Positions 23,580-32,300 are shown, counted from the first letter of the stretch. The stretch: 64,000 nt of DNA from Pseudomonas lini (GCF_030812475.1 NZ_JAUSSR010000010.1:186001-250000), one strand, 5' to 3'. Notes: generated by a model not told the origin, from the letters alone. Made by a program: numbers and translations.

Positions 23580-24704
23580 TTATTTTCGGGCTTTGAGGAT
23601 CACGAACTTGGGTGTGGCGGCGACTTGTTCGACGCCGCGAAACAAGCGTGCGAGCTTGCTGTGATACCCCAGGTGACGGTTGCCGACGATGTACAACGCG
23701 CCGCCCACCACCAAGGCTTCTCGTGCCTGCTGAAACATCCGCCAGGCCAGGAAGTCGCCGATCACTTGTTGCTGGTGAAACGGCGGGTTGCACAGCACCA
23801 CGTCCAGAGACTGTGGTTCCTGCCCGGCCAGCCCATCGCCGGCACGCACGGTGACTGGCCGATCACCCAGCGCCTTCTGCCAGTTTTCTGCAGCAGATTG
23901 CACCGCCATGTAAGACTCGTCCACCAACGTGTAAAGAGCTTCAGGGTTTTGCAGAGCGCTGGCGATGGCCAGAACGCCGTTTCCGCAACCGAGGTCGGCA
24001 ACCCTCGCCGCGCCGAGGTTCCTGGGCAAGTGCGGCAGAAATGCCCGGGTGCCGATATCCAACCCTTCACGGCAGAATACGTTGGCATGGTTAAGCAGTT
24101 CGATCGCAGGCTCGTCGAGTCGATAGCGCGTGGGGTAGGGAGAAATAGCCGCCGCTTTGGCTTCAGCGTCAGCGATCAACAGCCGTGCTTTCTTCACCGC
24201 CAGCGAGGCGTGCACCGGCCCGATGTAACGCTCCAGCAGATCGCCCGCGGCGCGGGGCAGGTGCTTGATCATGGCGCCGGCAATCACTTGGGCGCCCGGT
24301 GCCAGCTGGCCCTGGATGCGGATCAGTTGCTCCTCCAGCAAGGCCAGGGTTTTCGGCACCCGGATCAACACCCGGTCGAAGGGCCCCGTGAGTGCTTCGC
24401 TGGCAGGTACGCTCGGCACCGCATCAAATGCCTGGCCGTTACGGATCAGGTTCTTTTCCAAGCCTTGAAAGGCCAGGAACGAATCGCCGCTGCTGATCAC
24501 CCGGACCTTGCCCTGCAAGCTGGCGGCCAACGCGCCGAAGCTGTCGTTAAGCACCAGTACTCGAGAGTCCGCGCCCGGTTGTTGTTCGGCCAGATAATTG
24601 AGCAGGTATTCATCCGCGGCATCAAACGCCTGCAGTGGTTCGTTCTGCTGTTCGGGCTGGCGGATCAGGTCAAGTCGGGCGAAGGGTGTTTCGAGCAATG
24701 GCAT
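23580..24704 (-). CDS. rlmG: 23S rRNA (guanine-1835-N2)-methyltransferase
   Basis: A 374-residue methyltransferase with the RsmC/RlmG double-domain layout: a degenerate N-terminal methyltransferase-like half and an active C-terminal half. The SAM site is VADLGCGNGVLAIASAL (about residue 235) and the catalytic motif is VVLCNPPFHQQQ (about 305), typical of base N2 methylation. VGGALYIVGNRHLGYHSKL closes the domain. The size and the NPPFH motif favour RlmG over RsmC, which is usually about 330-340 residues. It is convergent with the cio operon. Confidence 0.88.
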   Translation of the reverse strand: MPLLETPFARLDLIRQPEQQNEPLQAFDAADEYLLNYLAEQQPGADSRVLVLNDSFGALAASLQGKVRVISSGDSFLAFQGLEKNLIRNGQAFDAVPSVPASEALTGPFDRVLIRVPKTLALLEEQLIRIQGQLAPGAQVIAGAMIKHLPRAAGDLLERYIGPVHASLAVKKARLLIADAEAKAAAISPYPTRYRLDEPAIELLNHANVFCREGLDIGTRAFLPHLPRNLGAARVADLGCGNGVLAIASALQNPEALYTLVDESYMAVQSAAENWQKALGDRPVTVRAGDGLAGQEPQSLDVVLCNPPFHQQQVIGDFLAWRMFQQAREALVVGGALYIVGNRHLGYHSKLARLFRGVEQVAATPKFVILKARK

Positions 24705-24883
24705 GGCGCGGGGACTCTGGGGAAATCAACAGGGACAATCAACAGGTTTCCCGCGGCCCGGGGGCATTGGTTGCGCGCGAGACCATCCGAGCGTACTGCG
24801 TCGTGAAGCTTCACACGTCATCACTCAGGAAGGACCGCAAATGGTACGTTTTTTTCTTCTGGATTACCCGCAGGTTTTATCTA

Positions 24884-25615
24884 TCAACGCGTCGCGTCGC
24901 TGCTGAGGTAGCCCTCCTTGGCCGCGGTGATGACTGCCGCAGTCTTGTTGTTGACGCCGAGTTTCACAATCGCGCTCTGCACATGAAAATTGATGGTGCG
25001 CGGGCTGAGGTTGAGAATTCTGGCGCTCTCATACGCGGTCTTGCCATCGGCTGCCAGTTTCAATACGTCGATTTCCCTGGCGGTTAGATGCGAAGCGGGT
25101 AGTGTCTCGGCTTTTTTTGGCAAGGTCTGCGCGATCAAGGCATGCAGATGGCGGCCCATGAAGACTGAAAAGCCAAGATGTTCATACAGCTCGAATGCGG
25201 TGATCGGGCAGTGGCTTCTCGCCAGGCTCAGAATGCTGCAAAACTCGTTGCCCTCATCATGGATGGCGTGAGACCAACCGTGTTGCAGGCCTTGTGCTTC
25301 AAGCGATTCCCAGAGCGTTGGTACAGGGGCGAATAGCTCTTCACTCCATAGAATAGGCAACATGGATTGATTGCAATGAGCCACTACCGGGTCGATTACG
25401 CTCATTTGCTTCTGTTCATATTCCTTGTTCCAGGCAGCAGGGTAGTTGTTGAACCTGATAGTCTCGTATTGATCGAGATTGGTTTTATAAGTTGTTGAAA
25501 ACGCGAAAAATTTGAACCCTATGTTTTTCGCGAAGCCAAGTGCGATACGGTAGGCGGTATCTATCTCTGTTGTGCACGACAGTTTGTTTAGTTGTGACTC
25601 CATCCACCTTTCCAT
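24884..25615 (-). CDS. Orphan LuxR-type regulator with autoinducer-binding domain
   Basis: A 243-residue LuxR/LasR-type protein. Residues 15-165 form the autoinducer-binding domain and keep the six positions conserved in acyl-homoserine-lactone receptors: W62 and Y66 (YPAAWNKEYEQ), D75 and P76 (SVIDPVVAH), W90 (LPILWSEEL) and G113 (LQHGWSHA). YPAAW...DPVVAHCNQS is close to the LasR wording. The C-terminal HTH is LTAREIDVLKLAADGKTAYE with LNLSPRTINFHVQSAIVKLG. No luxI-type synthase gene is visible in this window. It is divergent from fprB, with an 18-bp palindrome in the gap. ATGs at 25615 and 25603 are both possible starts. Confidence 0.9.
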   Translation of the reverse strand: MERWMESQLNKLSCTTEIDTAYRIALGFAKNIGFKFFAFSTTYKTNLDQYETIRFNNYPAAWNKEYEQKQMSVIDPVVAHCNQSMLPILWSEELFAPVPTLWESLEAQGLQHGWSHAIHDEGNEFCSILSLARSHCPITAFELYEHLGFSVFMGRHLHALIAQTLPKKAETLPASHLTAREIDVLKLAADGKTAYESARILNLSPRTINFHVQSAIVKLGVNNKTAAVITAAKEGYLSSDATR

Positions 25616-25678
25616 CCTGGGTCTCCATTCTCTTTCCGTTTGGCGCTAAATTGGATCCGAGATCCGGCACGTCCCGAG

Positions 25679-25696
25679 TGTAGGACGAATCCTACA
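25679..25696. promoter_or_regulatory. 18-bp palindrome between luxR-type gene and fprB
   Basis: TGTAGGACGAATCCTACA has perfect 7-base arms around CGAA, 64 bases upstream of the LuxR-type start. It resembles a lux box in size and composition (consensus ACCTGTAGGATCGTACAGGT) and also the 18-bp GacA site pattern TGTAAG-N6-CTTACA with one change per arm. It is a candidate operator for autoregulation of the LuxR gene. Confidence 0.5.
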
Positions 25697-25935
25697 TCGT
25701 TGTGAGAATTTTTAGCTTGTCAGTGCGCTGAAATCTAAATATCCAGTTCTAATACAACTCGGAGTTTGAATGTCGGGTTTAATTCTGATTTGTCTGTATG
25801 GAATGGATGGCGGTAGTTGTGAAAAAAATGCGAAATGAAGTAGCGGGTATCCTTCGTAAAGGCACTACAAATCGTCGGTGTTAAGTTCCCTTGCTTTGCG
25901 GGACACTGGGCATTATCAGTTGTATGGAGCGACCC

Positions 25936-26712
25936 ATGACCGCCAGTGTAGAAAAATTCACGCGCCAGACCTTGCTCGACGTTCAGCCATTGACTTCCAA
26001 CCTGTTTACCTTGCGGACCACCAGGGATCCGGGGTTTCGCTTTCGAGCAGGGCAATTCGCCCGGTTGGGCGTGACCAAGGCTGATGGCAGCACGGTGTGG
26101 CGCGCTTACTCCATGGTTTCGTCACCCTATGATGAATTCCTCGAGTTCTTCTCAATCGTGGTGCCGGGAGGGGAATTCACCAGTGAACTGAGCCGGCTGG
26201 AAGTCGGCGACACGCTGCTGGTCGACCGTCAGGCCTTCGGTTACCTGACACTGGATCGCTTTATCGACGGCCGTGACCTCTGGTTGTTGTCCACAGGCAC
26301 CGGCGTGGCACCGTTCCTGTCGATTCTGCAGGATTTCGAGGTCTGGGAAAAATTCGAGCGAATCATCCTGGTCTACAGCGTGCGCGAAGCCCGGGAACTG
26401 GCTTACCAGCAGCTGGTTGCGGGCCTGGCCCAGCGTGACTATTTGGCGGAGCACGCACACAAGTTGCGGTTCATCGCCACTGTCACGCGCGAACAACATC
26501 CTGGCGCCTTGAATGGCCGGATCACCACCCTGATTGAAAACGGTGAGTTGGAGCAGGCGGCCGGGGTGACACTGGCAGCCGAGCATTCCCGAGTCATGCT
26601 TTGCGGCAATCCGCAGATGATCGATGACACGCGAAAGCTGCTTAAACAGCGTCACATGCATTTGAGTCTGACCCGGCGGCCCGGCCAGGTTGCGGTGGAA
26701 AACTACTGGTAA
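25936..26712 (+). CDS. fprB: Ferredoxin-NADP+ reductase
   Basis: A 258-residue bacterial ferredoxin/flavodoxin NADP+ reductase. The FAD-binding half (1-100) contains RFRAGQFARLGV and WRAYSMVSSPYDEFLEFF with the R-x-Y-S flavin motif; the NADP-binding half contains LLSTGTGVAPFLSILQD and RVMLCGNPQMIDDT. It ends in the aromatic VAVENYW typical of subclass I bacterial enzymes. It supplies electrons to, or takes them from, ferredoxin, for example in oxidative stress and Fe-S metabolism. GGAG precedes the ATG at 25936 by seven bases. The position next to mscL is, from memory, that of P. aeruginosa PA4615, so I use the fprB name; it could equally be called fpr. Confidence 0.9.
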   Translation: MTASVEKFTRQTLLDVQPLTSNLFTLRTTRDPGFRFRAGQFARLGVTKADGSTVWRAYSMVSSPYDEFLEFFSIVVPGGEFTSELSRLEVGDTLLVDRQAFGYLTLDRFIDGRDLWLLSTGTGVAPFLSILQDFEVWEKFERIILVYSVREARELAYQQLVAGLAQRDYLAEHAHKLRFIATVTREQHPGALNGRITTLIENGELEQAAGVTLAAEHSRVMLCGNPQMIDDTRKLLKQRHMHLSLTRRPGQVAVENYW

Positions 26713-26732
26713 AAAAAATGGCGCCCCGAGGG
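26708..26732. repeat. Left copy of duplicated terminator-like sequence
   Basis: GGTAAAAAAAATGGCGCCCC followed by GAGGG closely matches 26867-26893 on the far side of the REP doublet. This copy contains the fprB stop codon and lacks a full stem; the right copy is the functional-looking mscL terminator. Confidence 0.7.
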
Positions 26733-26764
26733 CCAATGCCATTTACTGAAGCGAATGCAGCCCC

Positions 26765-26867
26765 CTGTAGGAGCGAGCTTGCTCGCGATGGTCGTAAACG
26801 ATAACGCGAGTTTGCTGGTTAAACGCGGCGTTCTTGCGTCCATCGCGAGCGAGCTCGCTCCTACAGG
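26765..26867. repeat. REP doublet (GAGCGAGCTTGCTCGCGA type) flanked by direct repeats
   Basis: CTGTAGGAGCGAGCTTGCTC and the inverted GAGCGAGCTCGCTCCTACAG enclose about 60 bases. The doublet lies between fprB and the convergent mscL and is bracketed by two near-identical 25-base direct repeats. Confidence 0.85.
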
Positions 26868-26898
26868 GTAAAAAAATGGCGCCCCGAAGGCGCAATTT
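26867..26898 (-). terminator. Terminator of mscL
   Basis: On the minus strand GCGCCTTCGGGGCGC, a UUCG-capped hairpin, is followed by CATTTTTTT, 14 bases beyond the mscL stop codon. The same sequence is duplicated, with a damaged stem, at the end of fprB. Confidence 0.75.
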
Positions 26899-26911
26899 TT
26901 GAATGCACAGA

Positions 26912-27328
26912 TCACGAAGGTCGATTGTTCTGGGCCTTCAGCAGGTCGCGGATCTCGCCCAGCAGCTCTTCTTCCTTGGTGGGAACCGGTGGCAGGGTTG
27001 GCGCAACGGCTTCTTCGCGCTTCAGGCGATTGATGGCTTTTACGCCAAGGAAGATCGCGAAGGCGACGATGATGAAGTCGATCATGCTCTGGATGAATTT
27101 ACCATACGCCAGCACCACCGCCGGGGCGTCCCCGTTGGCGGCCTTGAGCGTGATGGCCAGGTCGGTGAAATCTACCCCGCCGATCAACAGGCCGATAGGT
27201 GGCATGATCACGTCGCCGACGAACGACGAAACGATCTTGCCGAAGGCGGCACCGATGATGATACCGACGGCCATGTCAACCACATTGCCTTTGACCGCGA
27301 AGGCTTTGAACTCACTGATCACGCCCAT
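26912..27328 (-). CDS. mscL: Large-conductance mechanosensitive channel
   Basis: A 138-residue MscL, the homopentameric inner-membrane channel that opens at high membrane tension to release solutes on osmotic downshock. The sequence starts MGVISEFKAFAVKGNVVDMA with TM1 VGIIIGAAFGKIVSSFV (the pore-lining Gly/Ala helix), has the periplasmic loop to about 75, TM2 MIDFIIVAFAIFLGVKAI and the charged C-terminal helix bundle with LPPVPTKEEELLGEIRDLL. Length is normal. Its own terminator lies just downstream. Confidence 0.97.
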   Translation of the reverse strand: MGVISEFKAFAVKGNVVDMAVGIIIGAAFGKIVSSFVGDVIMPPIGLLIGGVDFTDLAITLKAANGDAPAVVLAYGKFIQSMIDFIIVAFAIFLGVKAINRLKREEAVAPTLPPVPTKEEELLGEIRDLLKAQNNRPS

Positions 27329-27995
27329 GGGTTATTTCCTTGTTACAGATGAGGTAGGTGCCAGCAGTGTAAATCAGCAAAAAGCGTTTTGCTCGAAGCA
27401 TCTGCTAACAGTGTTCGCTTGCTATCGACCGGAACGTCGGTAAAAAGTTTACAAAAACGCCCTCATTTGTGCACGTGCTGAATCCGTGGACATCGGGTCG
27501 TCCCCAGTTGGTTTTCGCTAGCCCACGCGGTCATTTTCCATCGCCCGATGGCTTCTATTGGTTTGCCACGGATGCTGATGGACCCGTTAAAAACAGGCGG
27601 TATCTGAACGGTCGAAGTCAGTGCAAGTGATGTATCGATAATTGGCTTGCACGGTTCAGATTCAGGCTTTCTCGACCTGTTCACGGGGCGAGATCAAAGT
27701 TGTAATCGTACGCCCAGTAATATTTATTAATTCGATATGTTTGGGCGAGCTTGTACATTCATAAATGAATGCTGTAAGGGTTTGTATAAGTTTGATTGGT
27801 GTTGTAGGGATAAAGCCCTCATTTATATTCAGCGTTGGCGTAACGCTGTACAGGTTTTTCCAGGTTGTAATCGAAATGTAATACGGAACATGCATCCAGG
27901 ATGCCTGCAACTTTCCGTAGCCAATCCGCTGGGCAACTGCATCGCGCTGTTCCAGTCCAGCTGAGCTATCATCGCGGTTTTTGCCGGGAGTTCCG
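27329..27995. other. Long intergenic region with an AT-rich core between mscL and radA
   Basis: About 670 bases without a convincing gene. The part from about 27700 to 27860 is roughly 35 percent GC by hand count, against about 60 percent in the surroundings, and holds small inverted repeats (CATTCAT-AA-ATGAATG at 27756-27771 and AGGGATAAAGCCCT near 27807). Frames at 27463-27684 (minus) and 27737-27964 (plus) code for nothing recognisable. It should contain the divergent mscL and radA promoters. A decayed acquired gene or a small RNA are both possible. Confidence 0.5.
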
Positions 27996-29363
27996 ATGGC
28001 CAAGGCCAAGCGCATGTATGGCTGCACCGAGTGTGGCTCAACCTTTCCCAAATGGGCCGGCCAGTGCGGTGAGTGCGGAGCCTGGAATACCCTGACGGAA
28101 ACCATGGTCGAGAGCGGCGGCGCCGCGGCTCCCAGCGGTCGCACCGGCTGGACGGGTCAGCAGGCGCAGATCAGGACCCTGGCCGAAGTCAGTGTCGAAG
28201 AAATTCCACGCTTCTCCACCGCTTCCGGCGAACTTGATCGGGTCCTGGGCGGGGGCCTGGTGGACGGTTCGGTGGTCTTGATCGGCGGCGACCCCGGCAT
28301 AGGTAAATCGACCATTCTGCTGCAGACCTTGTGCAATCTCGCCAAGAGCATGCCCGCCCTGTACGTCACAGGCGAAGAATCCCAGCAACAAGTGGCCATG
28401 CGTGCCCGACGTCTGGGCTTGCCTCAGGATCAATTGCGGGTCATGACCGAAACCTGCATCGAAACCATCATCGCCACGGCCCGGCAGGAAAAGCCCAAGG
28501 TCATGGTGATCGATTCGATCCAGACGATTTTCACCGAACAATTGCAATCGGCGCCGGGTGGCGTCTCCCAGGTTCGCGAAAGCGCAGCCTTGCTGGTGCG
28601 CTATGCCAAGCAGAGCGGTACGGCGATTTTCCTTGTCGGCCACGTGACCAAGGAGGGGGCGTTGGCCGGGCCGCGCGTGCTGGAGCATATGGTCGACACT
28701 GTGTTGTATTTCGAAGGCGAATCCGACGGGCGCTTGCGTCTGCTGCGGGCGGTGAAGAACCGGTTCGGCGCGGTCAACGAGCTGGGGGTGTTCGGCATGA
28801 CCGACAAGGGCTTGAAGGAAGTCTCCAACCCGTCGGCGATTTTCCTGACTCGTGCCCAGGAAGAAGTGCCTGGTAGTGTGGTCATGGCGACGTGGGAAGG
28901 GACCCGGCCGATGCTGGTGGAAGTCCAGGCCCTGGTGGATGACAGTCACCTGGCTAACCCGCGTCGGGTAACGCTGGGGCTGGATCAGAATCGCCTGGCG
29001 ATGTTGCTGGCGGTATTGCACCGTCACGGCGGCATTCCGACCCACGATCAGGACGTGTTCCTCAATGTGGTCGGTGGGGTGAAGGTGCTGGAAACGGCCT
29101 CCGACCTGGCGCTGATGGCGGCGGTCATGTCCAGTTTGCGCAATCGGCCGCTGCCCCATGATTTGCTTGTGTTCGGTGAGGTGGGGCTGTCGGGCGAAGT
29201 GCGTCCGGTGCCGAGCGGCCAGGAGCGCTTGAAGGAAGCAGCCAAGCACGGCTTCAAGCGTGCCATCGTGCCCAAGGGCAATGCGCCGAAGGAGGCGCCG
29301 CCAGGGTTGCAGATTATTGCCGTCACTCGCCTGGAGCAGGCCCTCGACGCGTTGTTCGAATAG
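27996..29363 (+). CDS. radA: DNA repair protein RadA
   Basis: A 455-residue RadA (Sms), the RecA-related branch-migration ATPase of recombinational repair. In order: a zinc finger with YGCTECGSTFPKWAGQCGEC at 10-30, the ATPase with Walker A GGDPGIGKSTILLQ at about 95, the RadA-specific KNRFGAVNELGVFGM motif near 255, and a Lon-protease-like C-terminal domain with VGGVKVLETASDLALMAA and DLLVFGEVGLSGEVR. I chose the ATG at 27996 with GGGAG upstream. Length is standard. A REP doublet follows. Confidence 0.97.
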   Translation: MAKAKRMYGCTECGSTFPKWAGQCGECGAWNTLTETMVESGGAAAPSGRTGWTGQQAQIRTLAEVSVEEIPRFSTASGELDRVLGGGLVDGSVVLIGGDPGIGKSTILLQTLCNLAKSMPALYVTGEESQQQVAMRARRLGLPQDQLRVMTETCIETIIATARQEKPKVMVIDSIQTIFTEQLQSAPGGVSQVRESAALLVRYAKQSGTAIFLVGHVTKEGALAGPRVLEHMVDTVLYFEGESDGRLRLLRAVKNRFGAVNELGVFGMTDKGLKEVSNPSAIFLTRAQEEVPGSVVMATWEGTRPMLVEVQALVDDSHLANPRRVTLGLDQNRLAMLLAVLHRHGGIPTHDQDVFLNVVGGVKVLETASDLALMAAVMSSLRNRPLPHDLLVFGEVGLSGEVRPVPSGQERLKEAAKHGFKRAIVPKGNAPKEAPPGLQIIAVTRLEQALDALFE

Positions 29364-29384
29364 CTGGCTGGTTGAACACAGTCC

Positions 29385-29475
29385 CTGTAGGAGCGGGCTT
29401 GCTCGCGAAGGCGTCGGATCAGACGACATCAATGTTCAATGGAGGACCGTTTTCGCGAGCGAGCCCGCTCCCACC
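29385..29475. repeat. REP doublet (GAGCGGGCTTGCTCGCGA type)
   Basis: CTGTAGGAGCGGGCTTGCTC and the inverted GAGCGAGCCCGCTCCCACC lie between the convergent radA and mapZ genes, about 50 bases apart. Confidence 0.85.
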
Positions 29476-29493
29476 TTGGGCTGTCGTAGGCCG

Positions 29494-29862
29494 TTAGATT
29501 TCGATCAGCACGCCCAATTCCCGCTCGAGCTCCTGCGGATCGCCCAGATTGAGTTCGATCAAGCGCCGCAGCTGCTCCACTGATTCCAGGCTGATGTGCT
29601 GGCAGACAAACCCGAGCCGGCCGTAATCGTCGTGGGTCAGCTGCACATCCATCCTGATTTCGACGTCATCGCTCAGATGAATGTCGACGAAAAAATCCTG
29701 TTCCCGATTTCCCAGCCACGGCTCCGGCTTTTCGATCAACAGACCCTTCAGTGACAAGTCGATCAGCTTCACAGGCCAGATAAATTCCCCCTGACCCAAT
29801 TCGGTTCGGGCATCGAATGCAATACGTTTAAAGTGGCGGCGATCGGCAGGGTGCTCGCTCAT
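29494..29862 (-). CDS. mapZ: PilZ-domain c-di-GMP receptor (MapZ, PA4608 type)
   Basis: A 122-residue single PilZ domain. The c-di-GMP motifs are complete: RRHFKR at residues 8-13 and DLSLKG (D-x-S-x-x-G) about 25 residues later. The whole chain, including RLGFVCQHISLESVEQLRRL and IELNLGDPQELERELGVLI, lines up with P. aeruginosa PA4608/MapZ as I remember it. That protein binds the chemotaxis methyltransferase CheR when loaded with c-di-GMP and so alters flagellar reversal. The gene is divergent from cstA and about 5 kb from morA. The CheR link is known for the P. aeruginosa homologue only. Confidence 0.88.
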   Translation of the reverse strand: MSEHPADRRHFKRIAFDARTELGQGEFIWPVKLIDLSLKGLLIEKPEPWLGNREQDFFVDIHLSDDVEIRMDVQLTHDDYGRLGFVCQHISLESVEQLRRLIELNLGDPQELERELGVLIEI

Positions 29863-30020
29863 GGCGCAATCCTCGAAATGTCCGCTGACTATAGACCGGT
29901 AAAGCTAAAGCCTGCGAGCCAGGCAGGCGTCCAGTCCACCATCGGGGTATGGCCTTTGCTGTCAGGCGAGCTAAACTCGGGATGGCTGTCTTTCTTGTCC
30001 ACCCTGGCTGGAATCATAAA

Positions 30021-32087
30021 ATGAAAAATAATAATGGCCTGCTACGCCACATACCCTGGCTGCTGCTGGCAATTGTGGGAGCGTGCGCCCTTGGTGTCGT
30101 GGCATTGCGCCGAGGCGAGGCGATCAACGCCTTGTGGATTGTGGTCGCCGCCGTGGCTATTTATTTGGTTGCGTACCGTTACTACAGTTTGTTCATCGCT
30201 AACAATGTGATGCAACTCGATCCGCGACGGGCCACCCCCGCCGTGCTCAACAATGACGGTCTGGACTACGTGCCGACCAACAAACACATCCTGTTCGGTC
30301 ACCACTTCGCGGCCATCGCGGGTGCGGGGCCGCTGGTGGGTCCGGTCCTGGCCGCGCAGATGGGCTACCTGCCCGGTACGCTGTGGCTGATTGCCGGGGT
30401 GGTGCTGGCCGGTGCGGTGCAGGATTTCATGGTCCTGTTCCTGTCGACCCGGCGCAACGGTCGCTCCCTGGGCGACATGGTCCGCGAAGAAATGGGCCGC
30501 ATCCCCGGCACCATCGCCTTGTTCGGCTGCTTCCTGATCATGATCATCATCCTCGCGGTGCTGGCGCTGATCGTGGTCAAGGCCCTGGCCGAAAGTCCGT
30601 GGGGCATTTTCACGGTGATGGCGACCATCCCGATCGCGATGTTCATGGGCATCTACATGCGCTACATCCGCCCGGGCCGCATCGGTGAAATCTCCGTGGT
30701 CGGTGTGGCGCTGCTGCTCGGTTCGATCTGGCTGGGCGGGCAGATTGCCGCCGATCCGGTCTGGGCCAAGGCGTTCAGCTTCACCGGTGTGCAGATTACC
30801 TGGATGCTGGTCGGTTACGGTTTTGTGGCCGCCTCGTTACCGGTCTGGCTGATTCTGGCGCCGCGCGACTACCTGTCGACCTTCCTCAAGATCGGTACCA
30901 TCGTCGCCCTGGCGATCGGCATCCTGGTCACCATGCCCGAGCTGAAAATGCCGGCATTGACCCAGTTCACCGACGGCACCGGGCCGGTGTGGAAGGGCGG
31001 TCTGTTCCCGTTCCTGTTCATCACCATCGCCTGTGGCGCGGTTTCCGGTTTCCACGCGTTGATCTCCTCCGGCACCACACCGAAGTTGCTGGATAACGAG
31101 GTCAACTCCCGTTACATCGGTTACGGCGCCATGCTGATGGAATCCTTCGTCGCCATCATGGCCATGGTGGCCGCTTCGGTGATCGAGCCGGGTGTGTACT
31201 TCGCCATGAACAGCCCGGCGGCGATCGTCGGAAGTGATGTGGTGTCTGTAGCTCAGACCGTCAGCAGCTGGGGTTTTGCAATTACTCCGGAAGCGCTGCA
31301 AGCGGTGGCCAAGGACATCGGCGAGACCACCATCCTGGCCCGTGCCGGCGGTGCGCCGACCCTGGCGGTCGGCATCGCGCAGATCCTGCACAGTGTCCTG
31401 CCGGGTGAAAACACCATGGCGTTCTGGTACCACTTCGCGATCCTGTTCGAAGCATTGTTTATCCTGACCGCGGTAGACGCCGGTACCCGTGCCGGTCGCT
31501 TCATGCTCCAGGACTTGCTCGGCTCCTTCGTGCCAGCGCTGAAACGCACCGAGTCCTGGACCGCCAACCTGATCGCCACCGCCGGTTGCGTGACCATGTG
31601 GGGTTGGCTGCTGTATCAGGGCGTGATAGATCCGCTGGGCGGCATCAACACTTTGTGGCCGCTGTTCGGTATCTCCAACCAGATGCTGGCGGGGATCGCG
31701 CTGATGCTGGCGACGGTGGTGCTGATCAAGATGAAGCGTCAACGCTACGTCTGGGTCACCATGCTGCCCGCGGTCTGGCTGCTGATCTGCACCACCACGG
31801 CCGGCTTCATCAAGCTGTTCGACGCCAACCCGGCGATCGGCTTCCTGTCGCTGGCGAAGAAATACAGCGATGCCCTGGCCAATGGCCAGATCCTCGCCCC
31901 GGCCAAGGACATCACCCAAATGCAGCACGTGATTTTCAATGCCTACACCAACGCCACGCTGACGGCGCTGTTCCTGTTCGTGGTGTTCAGCATCCTGTTC
32001 TATGCGCTCAAGGTCGGTATTGCCGCCTGGGGCACCAAGGAACGCACGGATAAAGAAGCACCGTTCCAGGCCCTGCCGGATGCGTGA
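30021..32087 (+). CDS. cstA: CstA/BtsT family carbon-starvation (pyruvate or peptide) transporter
   Basis: A 688-residue inner-membrane protein with about 16 to 18 helices. It has the family landmarks DGLDYVPTNKHILFGHHFAA, AGAGPLVGPVLAAQMGYLPG, the DFMVLFLSTRRNGRSLGDMV loop, and SGTTPKLLDNEVNSRYIGYG. E. coli relatives CstA and BtsT import pyruvate (CstA has also been linked to peptides). The gene starts at ATG 30021 and is followed after 15 bases by yjiX and then yjiA, the same order as btsT-yjiX-yjiA in E. coli. I cannot separate CstA from BtsT by sequence; pyruvate uptake is the likeliest role. Confidence 0.93.
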   Translation: MKNNNGLLRHIPWLLLAIVGACALGVVALRRGEAINALWIVVAAVAIYLVAYRYYSLFIANNVMQLDPRRATPAVLNNDGLDYVPTNKHILFGHHFAAIAGAGPLVGPVLAAQMGYLPGTLWLIAGVVLAGAVQDFMVLFLSTRRNGRSLGDMVREEMGRIPGTIALFGCFLIMIIILAVLALIVVKALAESPWGIFTVMATIPIAMFMGIYMRYIRPGRIGEISVVGVALLLGSIWLGGQIAADPVWAKAFSFTGVQITWMLVGYGFVAASLPVWLILAPRDYLSTFLKIGTIVALAIGILVTMPELKMPALTQFTDGTGPVWKGGLFPFLFITIACGAVSGFHALISSGTTPKLLDNEVNSRYIGYGAMLMESFVAIMAMVAASVIEPGVYFAMNSPAAIVGSDVVSVAQTVSSWGFAITPEALQAVAKDIGETTILARAGGAPTLAVGIAQILHSVLPGENTMAFWYHFAILFEALFILTAVDAGTRAGRFMLQDLLGSFVPALKRTESWTANLIATAGCVTMWGWLLYQGVIDPLGGINTLWPLFGISNQMLAGIALMLATVVLIKMKRQRYVWVTMLPAVWLLICTTTAGFIKLFDANPAIGFLSLAKKYSDALANGQILAPAKDITQMQHVIFNAYTNATLTALFLFVVFSILFYALKVGIAAWGTKERTDKEAPFQALPDA

Positions 32088-32102
32088 TCGAGGAGTGCAA
32101 AC

Positions 32103-32300
32103 ATGTTCAATGACTTGAGTCGCCTGGGTAAATACCTCGGTCAGGCCGCGCGCCTGATGGTCGGCATGCCCGACTACGACAACTACGTCGAGCATATGCA
32201 GAACAAACACCCGGACAAACCGGTGATGAGCTATGAGATGTTCTTCCGTGAACGTCAAGAAGCGCGTTACGGTGGCAAGGGTGGGCCCAAGTGCTGTTGA
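32103..32300 (+). CDS. yjiX: YbdD/YjiX family small protein
   Basis: A 65-residue soluble protein of the YbdD/YjiX family, which accompanies cstA/btsT genes. Conserved segments are ARLMVGMPDYDNYVEHM and HPDKPVMSYEMFFRERQEAR; the end is YGGKGGPKCC with a terminal Cys-Cys pair. It starts 15 bases after cstA and is probably cotranscribed. The function of the family is not established. Confidence 0.92.
   Translation: MFNDLSRLGKYLGQAARLMVGMPDYDNYVEHMQNKHPDKPVMSYEMFFRERQEARYGGKGGPKCC

Noticed and set aside
25679..25760. Rsm-type small RNA gene downstream of the GacA-like palindrome
   Set aside because: The sequence after the palindrome lacks repeated GGA loops and a terminator, so an RsmX/Y/Z-like RNA is not supported.
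27463..27964. Small open frames in the mscL-radA gap (minus 27463-27684, plus 27737-27964)
   Set aside because: No ribosome sites, AT-rich random-looking translations, no motif. Kept only as an AT-rich intergenic region.
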